A stretch of 64,000 nt of DNA. It comes from Hybos culiciformis. Taxonomy: Eukaryota; Arthropoda; Insecta; Diptera; Hybotidae. The notes below the pieces were generated by a model that ran no database searches, was not told the origin of the DNA, and worked only from the letters and a program-made list of their open reading frames with translations. The stretch spans positions 152,130,444 to 152,194,443 of the forward strand of contig OZ023273.1 of NCBI GenBank assembly GCA_964007475.1, given 5' to 3'. Positions 27,501 to 42,500 of this stretch are shown here, one piece after another; positions within the stretch are counted from its first letter, which is position 1, and each line of letters starts with the position of its first letter. A program made the translations under genes and the position numbers.

Positions 27501-30500
27501 TAAAAATTAAAAAAAAATAATAATTTATTATTTGCTTTATAATTATTTTTCTCTAAACATAATAATCCATTATAGTTTTTGCAAACTACCTTTCGAAATT
27601 TCAGTACGCAATCGAAAAAGACAGAGCTGCTTTAAGATTGTGAAACTTATAAAATATTTGCTTAGGTCACGTAAAAAATATTTTTTTAGACTAACGATGG
27701 AAATAATACATTCATAATATACGTTCTAAAAATACATTCATTATACTCGTAAATGGGTATAACCTGTTTTGGAAAAAAAAAAAAATAAATTTTTAATAAT
27801 TTTTGTTGTTGGTCGAACACAAAATGTTATGTAAGAAAATTATTATAAATATTTTCTTAGGTATTTTTAGAATTTAAAAATAATGAACGATGGCCAGTAA
27901 TATAACAATTGCTGTTCGAAAGTGTAAATTACATTAAGCCCACAGGGCAAAAATTCTAAAAATATTTAATAAATCTGAAATGCTCAGAATATGAATTCTC
28001 TGCAGGAGATTTAAAAAATTATATTTTTTCTTAAACATTATCTTGTTTATATTTTGGTTATTTGCTTTTGTTCTATAATGATAATAAGGACATCCTTGTT
28101 TTCGTTTTTGTATCGTAAATTTTTTTTTTAAAAGTATTTTTCAGGTCAAAATAATTTTTAGGATAGAAAGTTTCAACGTTAATCAATGGGGGTTAATATT
28201 GATTAAAGACCATTTTTCATAAATAAATAATGTATACCTAACTGAAAACACGAAAATACATACATTTTTATACTTCTCTTAGGTGTTGAAAATTTTAATT
28301 GTTAGCCCACACGAATAGTTCTAGGAACTATTTGTTTAATTGAAAAAGTACACATTAGAATTTGGTAAAATTTTGTATTGGCATATTCTGTATATATAAA
28401 TTCTGAGTAGTAAAGTTGGTGAACTTAAATAACACCCAAAATATAAACTCCGAAAAGACGGTTTTAGAATGGCTTTTGCGCAAAGTTAGCCGTTCTTGTA
28501 CCTTTTGCGAAAAAATTCACCCATGTTGTGGCTTTGAGCTGGGTTTAGCAATTAAACAAACTTTGAAATTAGGGGTGAAATAACAAATTTTATTTCGAAA
28601 AAATTTACTAAAAAATTTGTTGTTGTCAAAAAAAAAAAAATATTTAGTAAGACAAAAATGTGTAGAAAAATAAATAACAAAAGTTCCTCAACAACAATGG
28701 AAAATCTAAATAATCGTCAAAGTTCCTGTTTGTGTGGAGCAACATTATTCGACGAAGAAAAAAGAAAATTTGGGTAGACGTCTCCGATATTTTTTGATAA
28801 ACTCGGAATATTTTTGCATTAAAAAATTTCCTGAATTTTTTTTGCATACACAACTTTGCAGCAACAATAACGAAGTTCTAGTCTAGTCGATTCCGCATAA
28901 ACAAAAACAGCTCAATATAAGTTTTATTGTAAAATGAAGTCATTTAAAATTTTTAGCGTTCCACAAACTTTAGTTCGTTATACATCTTTAGTACTCTATT
29001 ATTATAGCTCTGTTCTTTTTCTATTCCTATTTCATATAAATAAGTTTATGATCATCAGTAAAAAAGATTCCGATACTTTTTCGATTGCAATGAAATTTTT
29101 TAATTATTATTTTTATTATTATTATTATTTTAGTTTAATTATGTTCCAATTGCGTATAAAAAATTTATTTCAATCTTAATAGGAGCAATAACTTTAATTA
29201 TTAATTATGTTAAAATCGGCAAGCGAATAGTTTTCATTTGTATCAATTCTTAATTTATAAGAGATATACTCAGATACTGCATTTTATGTATTTCCGTGTA
29301 ATTTTAACAAGAGTGAATTGTCATTTGTTCAATTTGACATCAAATTTACCAGGAAAAAAATTTCTCTTCACAGAACATCTGCGACTGCTTACAAAAATTT
29401 CTTATTGTATTAAATAAATTATTATAAAATATTGTGATTATGAGCTAAAAAACAATTTTGAACATTTTTTTTTTTACCAAATCTGTCTTAATTTTAGATT
29501 TTCAACATTTTAATGATGGCTTTAATTGTTTACTTCTTATATGTCTCAAATGATTGAAAAGACCATTGAAATACATTATGTATACGAAGATACATTTTAA
29601 TTAGTTTATTTTTTATTGTTTTCAAGTTCTGTCAGCAGAAATATTTCCATAATGAATTTGTTTCATTCAATAAAATATCGTTTATTGAGATTTTTGTTTT
29701 GAAATTTGAGATTTTTTAATACATATATGTATATATGAATTTTTTATCAAGAAGCATGAAACAGTATGAAAATTTAATGGTTTATCGTTGAAACAAAATT
29801 AATTTAATTTGTTATAAATGCACAACATATATACAGCTTGTTCTAGAAATATTAATAAATTTCCAAAATATTATGAATATATGAATACATTTCCACTTCT
29901 TGAATTAAAAAAGTACGCTATACATTTTTGTTTTTAACAAATATTATAAGGAAGTCATTGGAAATAAAAATTTGGATTTAAGAAAAATTTATCAATTATT
30001 TTCCAAATTTTTGTAAAAAAAATTAAATGAATATTTTTTTCAATTTATAACGATTTCTTCCTACTAAAAAACAAAAAGAAAAGTCATTATTATAACTGTC
30101 ATAAAACCAACAGGAAGTATGTGTTACTTTCAGTTCACCCGGTAAAATATTCAATTTTTATTTCTAAAAACTTTATTTTTTTCTTACTGAAAGAAGTTTT
30201 TTTAATTATTTTAAAATTTGGACTAATTGGGTTTAATTTTTTTTATACATAAACATAACCCTCCATAATGATGTGTTAAAAATAGTTATCAAAATATTTT
30301 TGAAAGAGAAATGAATTATTTCGAACTCAAGTTTTCTTTAGTTTCTACTTCTTTTGAGCTTAAATTGCGTGATTGTAGCCAAGGGCGGATTCATATAAGT
30401 ATAATATTTCATCTTTTTTAATTTAGGAAAAAACTATTAAAACAATGGTTTATTAACAAAATTAAAACAAAATTCAAATATCGCTTCAGGCATGTGTTCA

Positions 30501-33500
30501 CACAAAATATTTCCGAATGTTTTTATAGAAAATTTCTGAAAAAAGAAATATATAATTTTAATATACCAATTAAATTTTAGATTTTATAAAAAATTTTAAT
30601 TTATTGTTTTTTTTTTAAAGCCGAGACAGGTTTCATCAGAATTTCATTAAAAAAAATTAAAAATGAATCAAATCTATGTATTTTAAATCCTCGCAACATA
30701 TATGTATACATATATAAACTAAATTCTTTTCAGTTTTTTTTAATTAATAATTAGTAAAATCAATTGAGTAAAAAAATTTCTTGATTATTGTTTAAATTCT
30801 CTCAAAGAATTTTACTCCGTCAGATTTGGTATAAAAAGATTTTAACTTGACTTTTGTATCAACATTTTTTCTTTCTTGCTTCATAATCTGAACTCCATTT
30901 AAATAAGCATTTAATATCACAAAATTTCTTCTTCTTCTTTAATTTATAAAAAAAGTGTCAGAATTATTTTTTTGAACATAAGTTTTGAGTAAAATGATTT
31001 TTAAATATTTAGATATCTTTTGGTCTGTATCATATTAAAGAAAAATCATAAATCTTATTACTTAAACAATATTTTTTTGTGTGCTTTATATACTATTTCT
31101 AACAACAATCAGAAAATAGAAATCTCAAAGTAGAGTATTATGTCGTCAATAAAAAAAAATTATTGCACAATTATTGTACAGCTCCACGTCCACCATAATC
31201 AAAATTATAGTACAAAATCATAGCTTGTTATGTCGCACTTCGATACTTAAGAATAGGATGTGACATATCATTAAAAGTGTAATAATTAATACAATGCCTC
31301 CAAATACCTAGCCTAGGCCCTGGAAACTCTTTTTTTTTTACGAAGTTTTTCAAAATCAAACTTCATAAAATATTCGGCTCTATGGAAACCTAAGGAAACT
31401 ATGAAAAAAAAAAATCAAAATATTAAAAATTAATTATTAATATTCTCAATTTACGATTATCAAAATTATAACGGCAGAAGGACGTCTTTTTGATTTTTAA
31501 AGTTGTAAGTTGATTGAAGCAGTAATTGACTGCTTTGAAAATATTTTCTTAATTAAGATTTTTTAATAATTTATTTTAAATTTAGATAATAAAACATGTA
31601 TACATAAAACATGTATCTTAAAAATCAGTTTTTAGTGTAAATTATTTCAGATAAATGATTGAATCGTCCAAATTTCTTACTGTCAAAAAATTAAAATAAA
31701 TAATATTTTTCTCAGTTTGCTTCAAAACCTTATGTAGGGAGGATCTATGTTCCTTTGTGCAATGCTTTTAAAATGGGATTTTCAAATTATATAAATATTA
31801 CTGTCTATTTTTAAAGAAAAGAAATCCGAACAGATAAGATCCTTCGAAAATAAATATTTTCCTTATGAATTAAATAAAAATAAGGTACAAATTCTCTAAT
31901 TTTTTTTATCTTCCTGGCTAGATATATAGAGGCATTGATTAATAAATAATATAAATAAAAAAGTTACGTCAGTTTTTAAAATGACAATAACCCTACTAAA
32001 GATTTTTTATATTTGAAAAACTTGCCACTATAATTCCATAAAATAATATACAATATGTATATTATCTATACGTATTTAAGAAAAACATTAATTTATATGG
32101 CAATTGATGCAAAGAATTTTTTCATGGCATTTAAGGTTATGTTTATCTTAAGAAACTTATATTCATTTTTATTTAATTAATTAAATTCGTGTTTTTTAGG
32201 TAAAAAATTAAAAAAAATAAATAAAAAATTGACCCCCTACAGATCTTATGGCTTAAAATTTCATCAAGCACAAAAAAAACTTGGAAATAAAACCAAACAA
32301 AACAGCTTGTTATGAATTGGAAGCTTATTAATTGTTAATTTTTTAACGCGCTTAAAACAAAAAATAATTTAATATAAATATTTTATGCCGAAATTCCAGT
32401 GCAATAATATCTGTTTTTGCAAAAAAAAAAAAATATACATATATATATAAACCCAAATTTTTTTGGTTTTCGACACATTTCAGTTTTTTTTATAATTTAT
32501 TGAATATTTCTTGTTATAATATTCACTTAATTCTTTAATTTATGACATATTTAAAAGGAATTTGCTTTAAAAATTTATAAACTTATTTTTAATAATTTTT
32601 TTTCACTCAAAAAGTGTAGTCTTTGTATCAAACGCTGTAAATTAAAATTCTGGAATAATAAAATTTTAAGTGAAATCATCAATAGATTTTACTGCTGTAA
32701 ATATAACAAATCACCACAATCTTAGAAGATATTAAGTAAATAAATTTTTTATTTAGAAATGTTAATTTTTAATAGTTTTTTTTTATTATTGTGAAATGTT
32801 TAGGATAAAATTTGATAAAACAATTTATTCTCAATTTAGTCAATTGTTATATTAAATAATAAATATAACTAATAAATATCGAGATATGAAAATTATTTAC
32901 ATTTACAAGTAAAAAAAATATTTTTTACACCTAACTACTAACTTTCAAAACTTAAATTTTTAATTACAAATATTTTTTACTACAATTTTTTAATTGAATG
33001 ATTGAGAATTGCGTTAAATCAATATCAACTAATAGTTTTAAAAGAATTAATAGTATATTCTTGTTTGAAAACAGGAATTTATTTTTTATTCTTAATTAAT
33101 TTTTTTTGCTGGGAACATAAAAAGAATTTTTTTTATTTTTCGACATTTATAATTATAATAAACGGACATAACTATTTTGTGCGACAAAAGAGAAAGATCT
33201 GATACTGCAAACCTCATTATACTGCAACCGTTAACATTTTTACATTTACTGCTTTAATAATAATATATGTATATGTAGAATAGAACAGTACCTCATAAGA
33301 GAATCATAAAGCTTTCAACATTTTAATTTAAAATATCCAGAATTTTTTCTTAATATTTCTAAGACTCTATCGTATTCCAATTTCCATTCATTATTAGCTT
33401 CTATCTCATGCGTAGTAGTTCAAAAGATATAAGAATTTTAGTCTGCGACAGACAAACAGACGGACAAACAGAAAATGGAAACATATAGGTAGTCCGTTTT

Positions 33501-36500
33501 TATATTTTTGATAGATATTTATTATTATGTAACTTCTCTTTTAGATCTAATTCAACATTTTAATTTAAAATATCCAGAATTTTTTCTTAATATTTCTAAG
33601 ACTCTATCGTATTCCAATTTCCATTCATTATTAAGCTTCTATCTCATGCATAGTAGTTCAAAAGATATAAGAATTTTAGTCTGCGACAGACAAACAGACG
33701 GACAAACAGAAAATGGAAACATATAGGTAGTCCGTTTTTATATTTTTGATAGATATTTATTATTATGTAACTTCTCTTTTAGATCTAATTCATAGTATAT
33801 AATTCAAATAACTGCGCGTCATAAATTAAGAAAAAAAAAGCGATTACAAGTTTTCAATTCTAAAATATTTAATTTTTATTCCCACTATTAAAATAAGTTG
33901 ACTGCAATTAATCATATATTTAATTTTTTTTATTAAAAAAAGTAGAAATAAAAATGTGGAAAATTATAATTACAACTTTGCATTCTAACTTGTCAACATA
34001 ACAATTTTTCTCTGCTCTAATTTTATTCTTGGTTAAAATAAAAATGTTAAGTGAAAAATGCAATACTTTGTGTCAATTAAAATGAGATGTGCATGTGATT
34101 TTTTATTTTGTTTGCTTTAAAACTGTTATGGATAATGATAATCATCAATTTGTTAGTTTTAAAAATGTAGGTACTCTCAATGTTTAGTATCCAAATCATG
34201 ATAGAATTTTAGACTAAATAAGAAAAGCGCTGCATTTCTTATTTAAGAAAAATTAGACAAAATTTCGGTGAATTAAAATTTTTGTAAATAGGATGCTCGT
34301 AGATTTTATAGTCGCTATAATAAATAATAACCCAAGTGTTTTTCAATTTTCAGCAATTTAAATTAATTTTTAAATTTTGCTTCAGCACCCTGTAAAATTT
34401 ATTCATTTATTCTCAATTTGCATGTTGTTATTTATGCATGTAATGCTAGAAAAATCTTATATAGCTTTCTTGTGTTGCAAAATATATAAATATTTCCATT
34501 CGAGTAAATTTTGTCAGTATTATAAATCAAGGCTTATGAGAATTAAATGAAAATTAATAAACGATGTACTGCAGAAACATATTAAATACGAACGTAGACT
34601 TACATACATTTATTAAAGTTTTTTTTTGCAAACTACTTTCATTGATTACTTACCCACTGTGTAATTAAATTTGGAAAACATGCAAAACAATAATTTACGG
34701 AATTTTTTATCTATATAACATATTTTTAAGTTAACTAAAATTGAATTTTTTTTCTAAACCTCCTTCCCTTGCATGGGAAGTCAATGTGATAATTGCACAA
34801 AATGTGCTGATGATGTGTTAGATATTATCACTTTATTTTCAATATAATGGTGAGAAAACTAAGCAATTTCGATGTATTTAAATAAAAAACCGAAAAAATA
34901 AATAATTGTTATTGTTTTGTTTTTGCAAAATAAAAAGAAAGATAAATTAAAATTAATACAAAATAATTTTTAAATAGACACCCTTTAATGAAAAATTAAA
35001 TAAATATTTTTTTCAATTTATAACGATTTCTTCCTACCAAAAAAGAAAAAGAAAAATAATTATTATAACTGTCATAAAACTAACAGGAAGTATTTGTTGC
35101 TTTCAGGTCACCCGGTAAAATATTCAATTTCTAAAATTTTTTCATTTTGTGTTAATGTTCAATTTGCATGTTTAGAAGCTTGCAAAAAAAAAACTGAAAA
35201 TCAACGAAAGCTCATTAAACGATTTCATATCATACAAATGTTGAAAATGAATGAAAAAAATCTAAATTATTTTTGGTTACATTAAATATAGAATGAAGTG
35301 AAAATGAGCAGACTCAGGTGATTTCAGTTAAAATAAGTTCATTGTGTTCTTCTTTAGAAACATCAGTACTAAGCCAGCATTATTAAATTGATAAGTACCT
35401 ATTAACTACTATTTTTTAAAAGTATTAAAAATCTTTTTGGATTGTAAGTTCACTGAACAAAGTAATTATAGCTCCAAAATCACATTTTTACTTACAATTT
35501 TATTATTCATATACAAAAAAAATAATATAAAGTCTGAATGTATTAATAGAAAAATTTCAGCTCCGACTCTAGAAAATTTCTATTTTTTTCTTATGTCAAT
35601 CTAATAAAATATAAAAAGAGTTAATTTTATGAAATTAACACAGTTAAAAAAATAGTATGAAATTTATAACAATAATCAAGTTTTTTTTCCATAAAAAAGT
35701 ATACACCTAGCTACATAAAAAAAGTTACATAAGAAAATATAAATATGTATGTATAACAACTTTATAAAACTATTAGAAGTTCATCAAAAATTATTTTCAT
35801 GTATATTTGTCGACGCCATAAAATAATCGAAATAAAAAAAACAGAGGAAGTAAAATAATACGTTCACCGCGGGCTCAAAAACAGATCAACATAAAGGGTT
35901 AATTTTATGTTATGTTGTTGATAGATTTCCACGAAAACGTAATGTTTACATTTATTTTTATATTTTTACGTACATATATTTATGCTTTTTTTTTGTTGAT
36001 TTATTATCAAAGTTACGAAAAAATAAGTTGTTAACAAAAATATGCGCATATATTTTTTGTAATTTGGGTTAATCCAAGGAAAAAATTCGACATTTTCCAT
36101 GTTACTTCATTTTTTTATAAGCGAAAATAATTGGCAATTGAAAACTAGACAACAGAGATACTATACTTTTACATTGTATCAATTGAATTTAAAATTGTAT
36201 TGTTTGATATCCCCCCAAAAAAAATATAATTTTAAATTCTGAATTTCAAATTTTGAAACAATTATTAGAAATTCATATCAACAAAATAATTTACAATTCT
36301 AATCCAACAATAGGATTGATTTTTTTCAAGGTGAAGGCCTGTAGTTTTTTGAGAATCGAACTTGATTCTATTTTACTTTCATACGGGATTAGGATTTTAA
36401 ATTTCAACGATACTAAGAAATTATTTCTGATATTTTTTTTTTGATCAGACGAATGAGATATAAATATAGATTATAAACAGTTTTAAAAAGTTTTAAAATA

Positions 36501-39500
36501 TTTTTCCTAAGCATTTTTAATAGATTTCTATAAAATCATAAATATATATAACTTCAGTTCAACAAATAAGCCTTGCTTTCTTTTGAATGGTACTGAGAAT
36601 TTTAATTGAATCATAATCAAATTAACACTTTCTAAAGATATCTGATCATGACAGAATAACTAAGACGATTATTTTTTTTTTTACCGCGCGTCGGAGTCCC
36701 TTAAAAAATATTACTTTTTCTTCCCTAATTGTTTATAATTAATAAGTTTTAAAGTAAAATTTTATAGATGAATGTTTTTGTGTTCAAAAAATATAAAAAA
36801 AAAATTTTTTGTAATAAATAAGACAGCGACTTTTTATGACGATTAACAATTTTTTATAACTTCTTTCGGGAGATTAAAAATTTTTGATAAAATTTGTAAA
36901 TTTTTTTTATTTTGTTAATATCATTTTACACTCTATTTTGCATTTTTTTCTTTGTTCCGTTTTTAATATAAACATAAAATTTATGTCTTTTATGAATTAT
37001 AATATTTTCAAAAATTTTATAATGCATTTTATTTTTTTCAAGGAAATATTATAAAAATATAAAAAAACAGGGAGTTTTTATAAGTTGAGAGTATTTAAAG
37101 AATATGATAATGCTTTTGTATATAAAAAACATGAAAAGTTTTAGAAGTGGTTATTAGAACAGAAGAATAGCTCCATAATTTTTGATGGAATTAAAATGAT
37201 ATTTGAATTTTATAAATGAAGTCATAAATCTATTTCACAAAAACAAAACTATTTCAAATATATGCAAACTTTCTTCATTTTAGGACTAACAGTTTCTTTA
37301 AAATTCTTTCTTCATATTTACAATTTTTTAGATTGCACGATAAAATTTGTAAGTATGTGCGTAGTTCAATATTTTTTATCACAAGATTAGGTATGTATGA
37401 AGGTACTTTATACAAGACTTCGTACACAATAAATAAGTAATTGATGAATTGACCTCAAATCAAAATGTTTCTTTTTTATCTGCTGTTTAATAAAAACTAC
37501 GCAATGGAAAGTTATACTAAATTTTTTGTAGCTTAAAGGAATAATAAAAGAAATTATAAAAAATGTAAATTAATATTTTAATAACAGACAAAAAATTATT
37601 GTAAAAAAGGTTAAAAGGCTAATGAAGATGTCATGAATTTTATTTTTATATTCTTACTAATATTAGGTTTATTTCATTCTTTTTTGGCATAAACAGAATA
37701 TTTTATTACAGAAGGTGTTATGGGGCGTAAAGTTTACTAATTTCTATCGTATTTAAAAAAAAAGAGATGAATAAACTTTCAAAAAATAAGATATTGTTGA
37801 TTTTGGTAATTATTTTTCTTTTCTCTACTCTCATTTTTGAATTATGATCCAAAAAAAATAGAATTAGATTCCTGTACTTATAAGAAGCTTTAATTTTCAA
37901 CTTAAATTAAATTTGACATTACAAATTATGTACTGTGGCTTTTAATCATTTAAAAATACATTTAAATTTTCTAGAATTTTATAAGATGTTTTGTCATTGA
38001 TTATGTTCATGTTTATGTTTTTGTTACAAAGCTATTCATTTAAATAATTTTTTTCAGTTTAATAAATTAAATAAGCTGTAGTTTATTAAGTGTGGATTAA
38101 TTAACATAATATTGTAAAGTTTTTGTACCAATTCAAGGTTTAAGAAACATTTTTTTTGGTTCGTTTACGGCAAATAAAATTGTTGTTGATATTAACGTAA
38201 CCAAACGGTTCTAGCTTGTAATAATTTTATAGAAAATTTAAATTTAATTACAAAGCTAAATAAGTTAAGAATTTTGTTAGATTTCTTCAACTTAAAGAAA
38301 AAAAATATGCATGAGGATTTGCGTGCCAACTTTATTAACATTATACAAAAATTATAATATATAATGTATTTAATATGAATTACATATATAACATTATGAA
38401 AGAAAATTAATTAGCTTTACAAAATTTTAAAATAACAGTTCGATAACAGATTACGATAACCGATTGTTAACAGCTGAATTAACTTGCTATAAACCATGTG
38501 CGAAAATTTTTTTTAATTCAAATTACTTAAAATACGTATATAAAGGGGAGAATTTATTTTAATTAAAATAAATGAAAATCATTATGAATGTAATTTTATA
38601 ACTATAATTCGATAATATTTTAACACAATTCACTAAGATTATGATTTGTAACAAAGTGTATTAACCTTTTTTTTTGAATTTTATAAATGGAGTCATAAAT
38701 CTATTTCAAAATAACTTTTAACAAGCCACAAATTGTTTGGAAACTTTATTTTAGTAGTTTACTTTTATTCAAAACTCAGTGACCAACAACAGAACTTAAA
38801 AATTTTAGACTGTTCCACTCTCTAAATAAATTTTGGCTAGATTGTGGGTAAAAAAACTAGATTGAGCAACTAGATTGTGAGCAACTAGGATCTAGTTGGA
38901 AATCTAGCTTCCAAAATTTACCTAGATTCTAGTTAAAATGCCAAACTAGATTCCTAGTGGAATTCTAGTTACCAAGGCTAGATCTTCCATTTTTTTTACT
39001 AGAATCTAGTGAGTTTTTTTTATAAAAAAAAAAAAAAAAATTATTCTAATATTTTTTTTTATTTATTACAATTTCTTTATTAGATTTATATTAAATTCTA
39101 ATTTTATTTCTTGCGCCTTCTTCCGGATTCGAACCTGGTTCTTTAACTTTGCAATTCGCCAACACTACCACTCAGCTACGGTATTGTAATTTAAAATGTA
39201 CATAAAATAGAAAATATAAATTTGGTATACACATTTTCTTTGTGGTGTGTTAGTTATTTGCAATTCTAAGGACGCAGGTTCAAATCCCGAAGACAGCAAA
39301 AAAATCTGGTATCAATAATTGAAATCTAGCAAGGAGAAATAGATGATAATTGCAGAAACTAGATTTTAATAATTTTTCAAATTTGTCTAAAACTATTTTA
39401 AAACTATATTCTAGTTTTAAATTTCCGTTCTTGTAATCTAGTTTACCAAAATAACTGGAATATTAATGATCTGAAATGGAATCTACGTTCGGTAAATAAT

Positions 39501-42500
39501 TTGTAAAATTTTACCTAGAAATCTAGCTTTTGAGAACTAGATTTTTGCGTGAACTAGCTTCTGAAACTATAAAACTATTTTTAATAATTGAAATTCCCAG
39601 TAAAAATCGTTTAACTAGATCAAAGCTAGGGATTCTAGCCAAAATTTATTTAGAGAGCAGACATTTTCAACTGTTATTACAAAAGGGTATGAATATAATA
39701 TTGTTATGCTTTTATTATATATGTTATATGTATATAATATAGTGAATTTAAATATAATTAAATCAAAAACAGTTTAAAATTAAAATACCACAAAAATCTA
39801 AAGCCACTGCTGAACATACTTTAAAATAACTAAACATCACTAAACGATACTAAAAGTTTTAATCAATGTGATGAAATTAACTTACAAATATTTTTAATTA
39901 ACTTAACATACATATTACTTTTATTTTAGTTACTTAAAGTATGTAGTTGATTTTTCAATATGTTTATTTTAAAAAGTTGATATATTAATTTTTAGCATTC
40001 CCAACAATTTAATATCATAGAAATATGTTGGTTCGGTTGTAGGTATATTCTGTGAATAATGATTGTATTTCATTGCGTTATTTAAATTTAAAATAAATGA
40101 AATTCATGCGCACTTTCACATATATTTTAATTATTACAAAAATTATTAAATACGTGTACTGTATCCATTCATATTTTTTATTGTTTTTTTAAGTGAGTTT
40201 GCATTTTTGCTTCGTTTTTTTCAAATTTTATTAATTTTTTTTATTACAAACTTACATATGTATACGAAACTTAAAGAAAAGTAATGTTGTCCAAAAGTTA
40301 TTTAGAAAAAATAAAAATAAAAACTCTGTCGAAACTGAAGAATGGAATAAATTTCATCACTTTTAACTGAAATAATGAAGTAAATATTCATAATTTTCCT
40401 ATAAAATAATAATAATTTTTTTTTTTATATTTTTCATGTTCTAATATGAATTAATTTATGCAAATTTGGTGCTAAGGTGTGAATGATTTAGCAAAAAAAA
40501 AAAAATAAATAAAATTATAATATGTGAATTTGTTAATAGATTATAGACTTTATTTTTTTAAAGGTAGAGTATAGTTTTAGAAATAAAATAACTTATTTTT
40601 TTAGATAATCTCTAGTTCTGGGTCATTAAATCATTATAATCGTGCGTCAGCCAGTGTGAAATTCATAAAGCTGTTAATAAATTTTTTTCTTTTGTAAAAT
40701 TATTAACATTAAATTAAGTTTAATTCAAATGACATATTAATTTCCTAGCTGGAGGTTTGTATTTCCCTTGTTATTTTGCAATGCTCAATATAATTTTACC
40801 AGTGGTAAGAGATTAATAATTCAATTATTTATTACCATTATCATATTTGAAAAAAGAAAACTTACCTTATTTAAGAAAATATTTTAAAATTCAACAAAAT
40901 TCATGAAAACAACATATGAAAAATTATTAGTTCTATAATAAAAGGGTACGATACTAGTGTGTCCAACCCCGATAATCGAGTAACCGAGTACTCGTAGATT
41001 TTCAGGATTTCACCATTACTCGCTTAACCGGTAAATTTGATCGAGTAACCGAGTAGTTAGTTTTTACTTATTTTTTAAGCAAAATAAACAAACATTTTAA
41101 CATTTCCTAATAAACATTGGAATTTCGATTTACTTGCAAAAATGGATTTGCTCGCAAAAATTTATTTCTTTATTTACGACACCAAAGACATACGACTGGA
41201 AATTTGAGCTTGGGAATTCAAGCTTCTAGAAGTCAATAAAGGAATGCGTTCCGTAAAGGTACAACTAGAAAGATTGTACACGCAGTTTTAACTATAACGC
41301 CGAGCTCTACTGCGTCCGACTGAGTCTTTTTTGCAGCTCGTACAATGAAAACTAAAATCCAAAATCGAATACGCCCGGAAATATTAAATGCACTAATTTT
41401 CCTTAAATATTATTTCCTAAATAAATAGTCCGTTCGCTAAAACACGGTATTAAATTAAAATTAATTAACTGTTCTAGTAGTATGGCAGTTGCAGTATTTT
41501 TCATTTAGTAGATATATGAATTAAATATGTATTTTTTTTTTTATTGTGTTATCTAATTTAACTGTAATTCAAGACTCAACCGATAAATTAAATTTTTATT
41601 TTATTTTTTGGCTTAAGTTTGTTGCGAGTATGGTAACCGAGTAACCGAGTACTCGCTCAATTTTTGGTGTAATATTCGAATAACCGAGTATTATAAAAAC
41701 TCGAGTAATTTGGATGCACTAGTACGATACTACGACGAACTAAGGAACGCTAAATTGAAAATCCGCAAAGGTTTTTCTAAATTTCAAGTAAACTTATGCT
41801 ATTAATTGTTATTTATTATGAACATTACCGATATGTGCAAATAATTCTGATTCTATCTTTTTTTTCGAAACTAAATATTTTATTTTGAAAAATATTTATT
41901 TAAAATTGTTACCGACAACATAAGCGATACTACAGTAATCAGTCAAACTCGAAAATAAAGTGAAAGATTTTGATTTTGATGGACGATAACACATTTATAA
42001 TTATAAAATTCGAAAAAATATTTGAGAAACATTGGCCCTTATCATGGAACTCGCCTTCACTTTCGACTCGACGCGAATCTCTAAATCGCTGCGAATCTTT
42101 TTCAGTAACATGGAATTCTACGCTTTTTTGGCGAATGTTTTTAATCTGTCAGTTTATCATAGATGTAATTTATTTAGTGTAGGTGTAAAAAAAAATTTTT
42201 TTTTTATATTCAAAAATAAACAGGAATAAAATCTTAAAATTCATAAGTAAAATAAAAAATAATATTTATTTTCTAGAATAATTATGGTTTACATAAAAAT
42301 TTTCATTTTATTACAAAAACAAAAAAAATTGTTTATGCAAAAAAGAAACACTCGAAAATAATGTTGTTATTCCCTTTAATCATTTTTCTATGAATTAGAA
42401 AAAAAAATTCCTAAATTTTATTGAGAGGGAATTTGCATCCACTTTTCCATTGGAGGGAAAATTATGAATTGGGTTCTATTATACATTCGGCGGGCGAAAA

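Larger units (their letters stand above)
38818..39657. mobile_element. Inverted-repeat element with CTAG-rich arms and tRNA-like core
   Basis: Perfect 24-bp inverted ends: CTCTCTAAATAAATTTTGGC plus TAGA at 38818, and the complement ending at 39657. Both arms are studded with ACTAGATT, AATCTAG and ATTCTAGTT motifs, up to about 39010 on the left and from about 39325 on the right. The core has two tRNA-like modules in opposite orientation (minus strand about 39110-39190, plus strand about 39240-39290). No protein is encoded. The flanks give only a doubtful AGACTGTT/AGACATTT duplication. It looks like an uncharacterised non-autonomous element that carries or captured a tRNA-derived sequence. Confidence 0.75.

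Noticed and set aside
39110..39190. Functional tRNA gene
   Set aside because: A and B boxes are present, but flanks do not pair into an acceptor stem and a decayed inverted copy lies next to it within a repeat element.
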